From Rubrimonas sp036788415 (GTDB lineage Bacteria > Pseudomonadota > Alphaproteobacteria > Rhodobacterales > Rhodobacteraceae), in assembly GCF_036788415.1 (NCBI RefSeq), contig NZ_DAIQNN010000094.1:1-9816 (forward strand): DNA of 9,816 nucleotides, read 5' to 3'. The notes beneath the pieces were generated by a model that worked only from the letters and a program-made list of their open reading frames with translations, searched no databases and was not told the origin of the DNA. The position numbers and the translations under genes were made by a program. This document shows positions 1-7,000 of this stretch, one piece after another (position 1 is the first letter of the stretch; every line of letters starts with the position of its first letter).

Positions 1-40
1 TGCGGCGGCCGCCGCGCGCGGCGTCGCGCTCGTCGGATGA
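1..40 (+). CDS. possible 3' end of an upstream gene (partial)
   Basis: The reading frame that starts at base 2 is open from the window edge to a TGA at 38-40 and would encode a short Ala-rich tail ending RGVALVG. The other two forward frames are also open here for a while, so the frame choice rests only on plausibility of the residues. Nothing about function can be said. It could equally be non-coding. Confidence 0.2.
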   Translation, partial: AAAAARGVALVG

Positions 41-345
41 CCGGGCGTGAACCTAAGCCGTCAGTCGAGGCCTGTGGACGACTCGCCCGGGACCTGCCGT
101 TCGCGGTTGCGAGGCCAACAGTCCCTCGCCGTCCGGCCACTTCGCCATTCCGGCCGGTCGCGATCCAACAGGCTTTCATGGCTGCCGCATGGTCTTGTAG
201 GCAAGCGACTAGGGGGCCGGTTGGGCGCGTATCGGGGGTCCCGCACCATGACGATCGACGAAGATACGTCTCCGTGCCGTTTTCCATGGTTGTGAAGCGC
301 CGCCTCGCTAGACAGTATGCTGTGAGCGGCGCGTAGGGTGGCGTG
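41..345. other. non-coding region upstream of the AraC-family gene
   Basis: About 300 bases hold no convincing gene. The short open frames here overlap one another on both strands, lack ribosome binding sites and encode Arg/Pro/Ser-rich sequence typical of chance frames in GC-rich DNA. Composition is somewhat less GC-rich towards 240-320. No convincing -35/-10 pair was found. The region ends in a hairpin (297-332), followed at once by the AGGG ribosome binding site (335-338) of the AraC-family gene. It probably holds that gene's promoter and operator. Confidence 0.5.
297..332 (+). promoter_or_regulatory. inverted repeat/hairpin immediately before the araC-type ribosome binding site
   Basis: GCGCCGC (297-303) is the exact reverse complement of GCGGCGC (326-332). 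Inside the 22-base spacer a second small stem, ACAG (312-315) with CTGT (320-323), closes a TATG loop. The right arm ends only two bases before the AGGG ribosome binding site at 335-338. It could be a leader hairpin that modulates translation, or a dyad operator for autoregulation. It lacks a T-run, so it is not a standard intrinsic terminator. The structure is visible; the role is inferred. Confidence 0.35.
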
Positions 346-1326
346 ATGTTGGATGCTTATCGCGTTCTAGTCTCCGACGATCCGGAGGCGACCCGGACGT
401 TCCTGTCGGGCAAGGGATTGACGGTTCATCCCAAGGCCAGTTGGCGCGGTGGCGCCCCGCATGCCGAAATCAGTGGGCTCTACGCCGACAGCTTCTACAT
501 CGGTTGGATGAGCTACGGCGACGGTGTGCGGATCGATGCGCCGGCGGAACGTGGCGATTACGGCCTGTCGGTTCCTCTCGCCGGCGCCATGGCCGCGACC
601 GGCGCCGGCGGCGCGCTCGCGGCCTGCACGACCAAGCGAACGGTGATCGGCTCGCCGGGGTCGCCGCAGACCACGGTCGTCTCGGGCGGAACGGCGCGCC
701 TGTCGCTGTCGGTGCGTGAGGACGCGCTGCGCCGTCGCCTCAGCGCGCTGGTCGGCGAGCCCGTCGTCGGACGGGTCGAGTTCGAGCCGACCCTGGAACT
801 GGGGGTGGGGCCCGGCGGCCTGATCTCGCAGGGCATGATGCTGATCGCGCAACAGGCCGACCGGGGGGTGGACGTGCTGGGCGATCCGCGCCGCGCCGCG
901 CATTTCGAGGACATGGCGCTGTCTGCGCTGCTGCTCTACCAGCCCCACAGCCACTCGGCGCTTCTGGCGGCGCCCGCGGCGTCCCCGGCGCCGCAAGACG
1001 TCCGTCGCGTCATCGACTTCATTGAGGCGCACCATGACGACCCGATCCGCCTTGAGGACCTCGTCGCCACGGCCGGCGTGCCGGGACGCACGCTGACCAC
1101 CCATTTTCGCGCATTCACCGGCCTGTCGCCGATGGGCTATCTTCGCCGCGCCCGTCTGGCCACCGCGCGCGCAGCCCTGGAGAGCGGCGCGGCGGCCAAT
1201 GTGACGGACGCCGCCCTCGCGGCGGGTTTCCTGCACATGAGCCGGTTTGCGGCGGCCTACCGCACCGCCTTCGGCGAGGCTCCGTCCGAGACGCTTGCGC
1301 GCGGTCGCCGCGCCCGCGGCGTTTGA
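346..1326 (+). CDS. AraC-family transcriptional regulator with AraC_binding_2-like sensor domain
   Basis: A 326-residue predicted cytoplasmic DNA-binding regulator. The C-terminal part (about residues 219-322) has the paired helix-turn-helix layout of the AraC/XylS family. The first HTH is around 236-255 (LEDLVATAGVPGRTLTTHFR), followed by the family-typical TGLSPMGYLRRARLATARAAL linker helix. The second HTH contains VTDAALAAGFLHMSRFAAAYR and is followed by FGEAPSE. The N-terminal about 200 residues resemble the AraC_binding_2 (PF14525) sensor fold; the ligand cannot be told. Length is normal for the family. The start is taken as ATG 346, with AGGG at 335-338 seven bases upstream; an in-frame GTG at 343 adjoins it and would add one residue. 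The gene is followed, 215 bp on, by a CTERM-type exported protein that it may control. Family assignment is firm; target and inducer are unknown. Confidence 0.93.
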   Translation: MLDAYRVLVSDDPEATRTFLSGKGLTVHPKASWRGGAPHAEISGLYADSFYIGWMSYGDGVRIDAPAERGDYGLSVPLAGAMAATGAGGALAACTTKRTVIGSPGSPQTTVVSGGTARLSLSVREDALRRRLSALVGEPVVGRVEFEPTLELGVGPGGLISQGMMLIAQQADRGVDVLGDPRRAAHFEDMALSALLLYQPHSHSALLAAPAASPAPQDVRRVIDFIEAHHDDPIRLEDLVATAGVPGRTLTTHFRAFTGLSPMGYLRRARLATARAALESGAAANVTDAALAAGFLHMSRFAAAYRTAFGEAPSETLARGRRARGV

Positions 1327-1529
1327 GTTTTCGCGCAGCAGGATTTTTCGGCCAGAAGCGGACGGCGGCGGCCGGTTGCGGATAGAGCGCGGGGGGCGTC
1401 GTCGTCGAGAGTGACGTGCGGTCCGCCTGGCCGCACCGGCCGACAGGTGCGTCCCGGTTCCCAGGTCCCCGGCGTCGTCGCCGTTCCCTGCGCGCAGAAC
1501 GCGGCGCCCTCATGTCATCTTGTCAACGC

Positions 1530-1533
1530 GGAG
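1530..1533 (+). promoter_or_regulatory. ribosome binding site fixing the start of the first CTERM protein
   Basis: GGAG lies eight bases upstream of ATG 1542. The frame stays open back to 1416, and in-frame ATGs occur at 1416 and 1512, but only 1542 combines this site with a standard signal peptide. The upstream extension would encode Arg-rich sequence of non-coding character. Confidence 0.6.
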
Positions 1534-1541
1534 TGATACCG

Positions 1542-2573
1542 ATGCGACATTCAACGGAACTCGCGGCGCTTTGCGTCCTCGCCGCGCTCGGCCCGCTCGC
1601 CGCCGCCGCGGCGACGGTCACCGAAGCTGGCGCGCATTTCTTTCGCGCCCAGAACGATCTGACCGCCTATGAGCGCGAGATCATCGACACCACGGGATCG
1701 GTGAACGCGGCGTCCGCCGACGCCGACCGCGGCTTCTCCATCAGCGCCCGGTCGCGCGCCTCGGTCAGCTCGCTCGGCATCGAACTCGACACCTTCGGCG
1801 GCGGCGCCGTCGGCGCGTCGATCTTCGAGGGCGTGCAGTTCATCTCGCCGCAACTGCCCACGGCGGGTTCGGTGCTGACGGGCTACAGCATCGCGGTCGT
1901 GGGGCGGTTGACCGGCGCGATCAACCAGATCCCCCCCGGCAGCGTGACGCCGGTGCCGTTCGGCGATCCGCTGCTGGGCTTCAGCCAGGTGCAGATGACC
2001 TTCTTCAGCGACACGCGGTGGCGCGACCAGGCGGTGCGCGACATCCCGGCGCCGCCGGGCGCGACGCAAAACCTGCTGCGCCAGACGGTCGCCGGGCCGG
2101 TGTCGATCCCCTTTGCCGCCCCGACGCCTTCGTCGATCATCAGCAGCGGCGTCATCTTTCCCAACTATACGCGCAGCGCCGAATGCCAGAGGGCGCGGGA
2201 CGAGGGCAGGCAGTGCGGCGTCGCTTTTATTGGGCCCAGCGCGGGGAGATTCACGAGCTTTGGCCTCGGTCTCGCCCTGTCCGGACAACTCATCGACGAG
2301 TTTCCAGCGCAGGGCGCGATCCGCGCGTTCAACTCGTTTGATCTGGAGGGGCTGGCGATGATCGACCCGGACGGCGTCATCCTCGACGGTCTGTTCCTCA
2401 CCGACAGCGGCGTGGACCTGACGCTCGACGCCTACCGCCTCGATCCGCGCGCGCCTGCGCCGATCCCGCTGCCGGCGGGCGCGTTCCTACTGCCGGCGGG
2501 CCTCGCCGCCCTCGGCCTCATGGCGCGCCGCAAGCGCGAAGTCGCAGCGCATGACGAAAACCGTCAAAGGTGA
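1542..2573 (+). CDS. Sec-exported protein with VPLPA/PEP-CTERM-type sorting signal
   Basis: A 343-residue protein of unknown function built for export and surface sorting. Residues 1-24 form a Sec signal peptide: charged MRHSTE start, Leu/Ala core, Ala-rich cleavage region. The C-terminus has the tripartite CTERM signal: PIPLPAG at 307-313, a hydrophobic helix at about 314-328, and the basic cluster RRKR at 329-332. In this system an exosortase is expected to cut near the PLPA motif after export; none is encoded here. The ectodomain is Gly/Ser/Ala/Phe-rich and likely beta-stranded, with no recognised catalytic motif. Its only two mature-chain cysteines, C215 and C225, are spaced for a disulfide loop. 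Unusually, 11 polar residues (EVAAHDENRQR) follow the basic cluster, where most such signals end within a few residues. The start is set by GGAG at 1530-1533. It lies between two regulators and is probably its own transcription unit. Export and sorting class are well supported; function is unknown. Confidence 0.85.
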   Translation: MRHSTELAALCVLAALGPLAAAAATVTEAGAHFFRAQNDLTAYEREIIDTTGSVNAASADADRGFSISARSRASVSSLGIELDTFGGGAVGASIFEGVQFISPQLPTAGSVLTGYSIAVVGRLTGAINQIPPGSVTPVPFGDPLLGFSQVQMTFFSDTRWRDQAVRDIPAPPGATQNLLRQTVAGPVSIPFAAPTPSSIISSGVIFPNYTRSAECQRARDEGRQCGVAFIGPSAGRFTSFGLGLALSGQLIDEFPAQGAIRAFNSFDLEGLAMIDPDGVILDGLFLTDSGVDLTLDAYRLDPRAPAPIPLPAGAFLLPAGLAALGLMARRKREVAAHDENRQR

Positions 2574-2676
2574 GATTGTTCTGATGCAGGCTGCGGCACA
2601 ACGGGCTGGCTTCGCACCTTGTCTGCGCGGGCGGTGATTGGTCGACTATCCGAACACTGCAACGCCACCTTTCAGC

Positions 2677-2708
2677 GCCGGTCGTCGAATTCCTTGTCGA
2701 CGACCGGC
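2677..2708. repeat. 12-bp perfect inverted repeat with 8-base spacer
   Basis: GCCGGTCGTCGA (2677-2688) is the exact reverse complement of TCGACGACCGGC (2697-2708), with ATTCCTTG between. It lies 103 bp past the stop of the CTERM protein and 133 bp before the LuxR-type gene. A further TCGACGAC half-site occurs at 2751-2758. As RNA it would form a strong stem, but no T-run follows on either side, so it is either a factor-assisted terminator or a protein-binding dyad. The geometry is seen directly; the role is inferred. Confidence 0.5.
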
Positions 2709-2780
2709 CGAAGCCGTCGGCGGCGAGAAGAGCGCGAAGCGTCAGAAGTCTCGACGACGTATGGACACATTGTCGATTCA

Positions 2781-2820
2781 TTGACTTGGGTGTTCAGCGT
2801 CCCACTTCTCGTTAGTGGAC
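2781..2820 (+). promoter_or_regulatory. promoter/operator candidate for the LuxR-type gene
   Basis: TTGACT at 2781-2786 is a good -35 element, in a locally AT-richer stretch (2761-2815). No strong -10 is seen at the normal 17-18 base spacing; the closest, ACTTCT at 2804-2809, is weak. Overlapping the expected -10/start region is an imperfect dyad: GTCCCACT (2799-2806) against AGTGGAC (2814-2820), pairing fully except for one extra C. A dyad placed here would suit a repressor or autoregulatory site. Confidence 0.3.
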
Positions 2821-2841
2821 CCGCCGCCGTAGGTATTGGCA

Positions 2842-3930
2842 ATGCCGCCCGACGACGCCGACCTCGAGGCTTTTCTCGATCTGCTGTATCAGGCGCCCGC
2901 CACAGGCGCATGGTATGCCGTGGCGGAGGCTCTCGGGCGGGTTGTAGGTCGCCCGTATGTCACGCTGGTCTTCAGGAATGAGAAGACTGGTCTCGGCCTG
3001 CGTGCGCAGCATGGTTTTCGGTACGGCGACTTCGAACTGATCCGGGATCGCTTCGTCTCAGACGCCAACGCCTACATTGAAGCGCTGGCGGCCCAGCCCG
3101 ACAAGAGCGCAGACCCGGCTCAGGCTGTGCCACCGGAAACCCATGGTTACCTGAGCCTCGACGAGCACCTGCGGCGCAGCTTCGGCGTGACGCCCGAGTT
3201 TGGCGCGATCCTCGACGCCGCGCCGTCCGGCGAGCAGTTCCTGTCAATCATGCGCCCTGCCGACGACAGCAGCGACGACGGCGCCGAGCGGATGCGGTTC
3301 CTTGCGGTGCTTCCTCACCTGCGCCGCGCGCTCGCCGCAGCGGTCGTCTTTGAGAGACGGGCGCCGCAGGCGTTCGGCTTCGACGCGCTCTTCGAAGCTC
3401 TCGCCTCCGCCGCCTTTCTCTGCGACGCGGGCGGCCGGGTTCTGGATGTCAACGAAGCGGGCCGCGCCCTCGCCGCGCAGTGCGACGGCCTGCGAGTCGG
3501 CGCTGGCGTGCTCCGCTTCGCAGACCCTGCCGCGGCAAGGCTTGCGCGCGCGGAGATAGACCGCGCCGCATCCCGCGCGCCAGGCCACCGCGTGCGCTTT
3601 CCCGCCCGGCGGGGCTCGGGCGCCCTGCCGCTCAGCGTGACGGTGACGGGCCACGCCCGCGGCGTCGCCGTGGTTCTGGTCGCGGACCCCGAACGCGACA
3701 TGGCGCCAGGGATCGAGGCGCTGATCGCGCTTGCGGGCCTCAGCCCCGCGCAGGCGCGGGCCGCGCGGCTGGCTGCGGAGGGCTTCGACACCGAGGCGCT
3801 GGCGAGGGCGATGGGCGTCAGCGCCAACACCGCGCGGACGCATCTGCGCCGCGCCTTCTCCAAGCTCGACGTCCGCGACCGGCGCGAAATGGCGCTGCGT
3901 CTGGCGGCGCTCCAGGGACCGCTGCGTTGA
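2842..3930 (+). CDS. LuxR-family transcriptional regulator with PAS-like middle domain
   Basis: A 362-residue predicted cytoplasmic regulator. The C-terminal residues 300-360 form a LuxR/GerE-type HTH: LSPAQARAARLAAEG, then EALARAMGVSANTARTHLRR, then FSKLDVRDRREM, matching the family pattern of a scaffold helix, recognition helix and terminal helix. About 178-285 looks like a small PAS-type sensor: FGFDALFEALASAAFLCD, GGRVLDVNEAGRAL, then alternating strands ending in GVAVVLVADPE. The N-terminal 170 residues form an unrecognised helical/mixed domain. No autoinducer-binding domain or receiver domain is recognisable, so the signal is unknown. ATG 2842 is chosen because AGG at 2831-2833 is eight bases upstream; an in-frame TTG at 2836 would crowd that site. 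The gene sits 93 bp before the giant secreted protein and is the nearest candidate regulator of it and of the genes that follow. The HTH class is firm; the PAS-like call is moderate. Confidence 0.9.
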   Translation: MPPDDADLEAFLDLLYQAPATGAWYAVAEALGRVVGRPYVTLVFRNEKTGLGLRAQHGFRYGDFELIRDRFVSDANAYIEALAAQPDKSADPAQAVPPETHGYLSLDEHLRRSFGVTPEFGAILDAAPSGEQFLSIMRPADDSSDDGAERMRFLAVLPHLRRALAAAVVFERRAPQAFGFDALFEALASAAFLCDAGGRVLDVNEAGRALAAQCDGLRVGAGVLRFADPAAARLARAEIDRAASRAPGHRVRFPARRGSGALPLSVTVTGHARGVAVVLVADPERDMAPGIEALIALAGLSPAQARAARLAAEGFDTEALARAMGVSANTARTHLRRAFSKLDVRDRREMALRLAALQGPLR

Positions 3931-3931
3931 C

Positions 3932-3953
3932 CTGTCGCCCGCGGGGGTGACAG
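3932..3953 (+). terminator. hairpin directly after the LuxR-type stop codon (terminator-like, no U-run)
   Basis: CTGTCGCCC (3932-3940) pairs with GGGTGACAG (3945-3953) through nine pairs including one G-U, closing a GCGG loop. It begins one base after the stop codon. The bases that follow are GC-rich (CGCCGCCGCCG), not T-rich. It may stabilise the 3' end, act as a Rho-assisted stop, or attenuate readthrough into the giant protein gene. Confidence 0.35.
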
Positions 3954-4023
3954 CGCCGCCGCCGATGCTCGTTAACCTCGTGGAAGGTGATCGATTCAGG
4001 CCAAGCTGTTCGGAGACGTTTCA

Positions 4024-7000
4024 ATGGCGCGGTACACGGTTGAGGCGTTGGGCGACGCCTTCATCACCGAGGGCTCCTCCGGCTTTGATCTCAGCGCCGA
4101 CGGCGGCGCCAACGGGGTCGGCCGCGCCACGCTCTCGTTCTCGGGCGCTTTCGATGCCGCCAGCTACGTTGCGGAAACGCGGTATGGAGACGACATCGAT
4201 GGCGAGACGGGGTCGATCCTGCTCTCAGTCGATTACGACGTCTCCAACACGTTTCGCCCGGTGAACGTCCGCGTCTCGACGCCGCTCGTGTTGGCCCCGA
4301 TCACCTCCCAGGCGCCGATCGATCAGCCCATCCCGATCCTGATTGATCTGCAGCTCGACAAGGATGTCGCCTCGCTGCTCAACGCCTCGCTGCTAACGAC
4401 CTACACGGCCAGTTATCGGCCCGAGGAGGGCCAGAACGGCTTCGATCAACTCTTCACGACCGGCAGCGCCTCAATCGCGCAAGTCGGCGACGCCTCGCAG
4501 TTCCCGGTGTCGGTCGCCGAACTTTTCGTCGAGCTGGAGACGAATATCGACGATCTGGTCAATCCAAACCCCAATCCCTCGCCCCTTGATCCTCCCTTCC
4601 CCTATGGAGCGTCATTCAGCGTCGTCGCGACGGCCCCCGTCCTGCGGATCCACCCTAACTTCATGGTCGTTGTCGACGGTGTGAGCGTTCCTGCCGACGA
4701 AGTCTACGTGCTCGCCGCGCCCGAGAACCTCGGCTTCTACGGCGACTTCCCCGAAGCGATCCCCGATGCACTGGACGGGTTCGAATTCGACCCCGGCAAT
4801 GCGCTCGACCTGCGCGACCGGACCGTGCGCGTCCGCGGCGTCGACGAAGACGGGCTGGAGGCCGGCTGGAGCATCGGCGAGATCAGGAACGTCACCTTCG
4901 AGGTGCCGGAAGGGGCCTCGGTGATCCAGACCCGGTCGCGCCCCTCCAACGGCGCCGATGTGCGCATCCCGTCGACCTTTTTCGAAGGCGGACAACCGCT
5001 GATCGCGGTCGTGGGCGACGGCGTGACGGTGAGGAACGCTGGCGCGATCGAGGGTCGCCAGCCGTTCGGCGCCGGCGTGCTGCTGGTGGTCGACGAGGGC
5101 GGCGACGCGAACGCGGTCGAGAACACGGGCGACATCAGGACAACGGGCTTCCGGGCCCCGGGCGTGCTGATCGGCGGCCCCGGCGCACGGGTGGAGAACG
5201 ATGGTCTGATCGAGACGACGGGCCGCGAGTCCTATGGCGTCTGGGCGCTGGGCGAGGCCATCGACCTCCGCAACGACAGCGACATCCGCACGACTGGCGA
5301 CCACGGGATCGGGCTCAAGATCGGGACTGTCGGCGACGCGCCGTCGGTGTTCTCGATCTTGGCGCCGTCGCTCGGCGAGATCGAAACGCTGGTCGCGGAC
5401 GAGCTGGACGCCGACGAGCGGCCGCAGTTCTTTGCGCCGACGACGGGGACGGTGGTCAACGCAGGGCTGATCGAGACCACCGCCGCGACCCGCCCGGCGT
5501 CAGCCCCGGACCGCGGCGCGTTCCAGCCCGCCTTGCTGGCGGTGATGAACAACCAGACGGTACTGAACGAGGGCGTGCTGCGCGCGGACGATCTTGCCGT
5601 GGTGTTGCTGGGAGACAACCTGACGCTGCGCAACACGGGGACGATCGAGGCGACGGCCAACGAGGACGACGACGCCCTCGGGGCCGTCTTCGCCGACGGG
5701 CTTGGCCGGACGACGATCGACAACAGCGGCCGGATCGCAGGCGACGTCGTCTATGCGGCGCCATACGGCGCGCTGACCAACACAGGAGTGATCGACGGCG
5801 CGCTGGGAGTCGCGATCGGCAATCTGCTGAACGCGGCCGAGGCCGGAACGTTCGAACTCGAGGTCGGCGACAGCGCCCGGTTGGGAGACGACGAAGGACT
5901 GCGCCACATCCTCAGCCTGGTCGGCGAGTCCGGCATCCCCGGAACGGTCGACATGACCATCGACGGCGAGATCCGGGGCGGGATCACCGCCCTCGCGCTC
6001 GATCAGACGATCATGATCGGCGCCGAGGGGTCGATCTCATCGTCCGGCGGCGCAGCACTGACGACAGTCGGCGACGTCGTGATCCGGCTGGACGGCATGA
6101 TCGAGGCGCAGGACGACGGCGTGTTCGTGTCGCTGGGAGAGCCGTTCAACACGGTCTCCACACTCGATCTCGTCATCGGTGGCGACGCCTCGATCATCGT
6201 TCAGGACGGCGGCGCCGTGTCCGCCTTCATCGACGGGTCGGTGGACGTCGAGAACGCCGGCGTCATCCGCGCCACGGGACCCAACGTCTTTGGCGTGCGC
6301 GCCGCCGACATCGTCGGCCAATCGGGCGCCGTCGCCAACAGCGGGACCATCGAGGCGGCGGGGAACCGCGCGACTGCGCTGGGGGCGTATACAGGCCAGA
6401 CGACCAACAGCGGCCTGATCACGGCGACCGGCGCCGGGGCGGTGGCCGTCGATCAGGCGCTCGGCGGCCTGATCAACGGCTCGGGCGGCGTGATCCGCGC
6501 CTCGGGCGAAGGGGCGGCGGCGGTCCGCGCCAACGGGGCCACGGGGCAGCTGATCGCCGCGAACGACGACGTCGTCGGCGTGCTTGATGTCGCGAACGCC
6601 GGCTCGATCGTGGCGACGGGGGGCGCGGCGGCGTTGCGCGGCGACATCGGCGATGATCGCGTCGCGAATGCCGGCGCGATCCGCGGCGACATCCTGCTTG
6701 GACCAGGATCGGACACGCTGATCTGGCGCGAGGGCGCGTCGCTGAGCGACGGCGTCGCGGTCGGCGGGACTGGGACCGACACGCTCGTCGCCGAGGGCGG
6801 CGCGCTCGACGGGTCGCTGTTCCAGCAGTTCGAGCGGTTCGAGGTCGGGGGCGTCGTCGCGCTCGGGGGCCTGCTCGACGTCGGCGCTGTCACGGTGGGC
6901 GACGGCGGAACCCTCTCGCTTGACGGGGTGATCAACGGCGACGTCTTCGTCGCCGACGGCGGCGCGCTGCAAGGCGTCGGCGTCATCGTCGGCCACCTGA

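Noticed and set aside
367..1236. Long open frame on the - strand opposite the AraC-type gene (about 290 residues)
   Set aside because: It is antisense to a clear AraC protein, is Arg/Gly-rich with no domain signature, and reflects the third-position GC bias of the real gene.
1429..1441. GGCCG/CGGCC small hairpin in the 1327-1541 intergenic region
   Set aside because: It has only five pairs of pure GC, expected by chance in such DNA, with no T-run or conserved neighbour element.
1416..1541. N-terminal extension of the first CTERM protein to an ATG at 1416 or 1512
   Set aside because: It would bury the signal peptide behind an Arg-rich stretch and lacks a ribosome binding site as good as GGAG at 1530-1533.
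6564..6577. 14-bp perfect palindrome CGACGACGTCGTCG inside the giant gene
   Set aside because: It is made of Asp/Val codons (GAC, GTC) that are extremely common in this protein and shows no link to a regulatory context.
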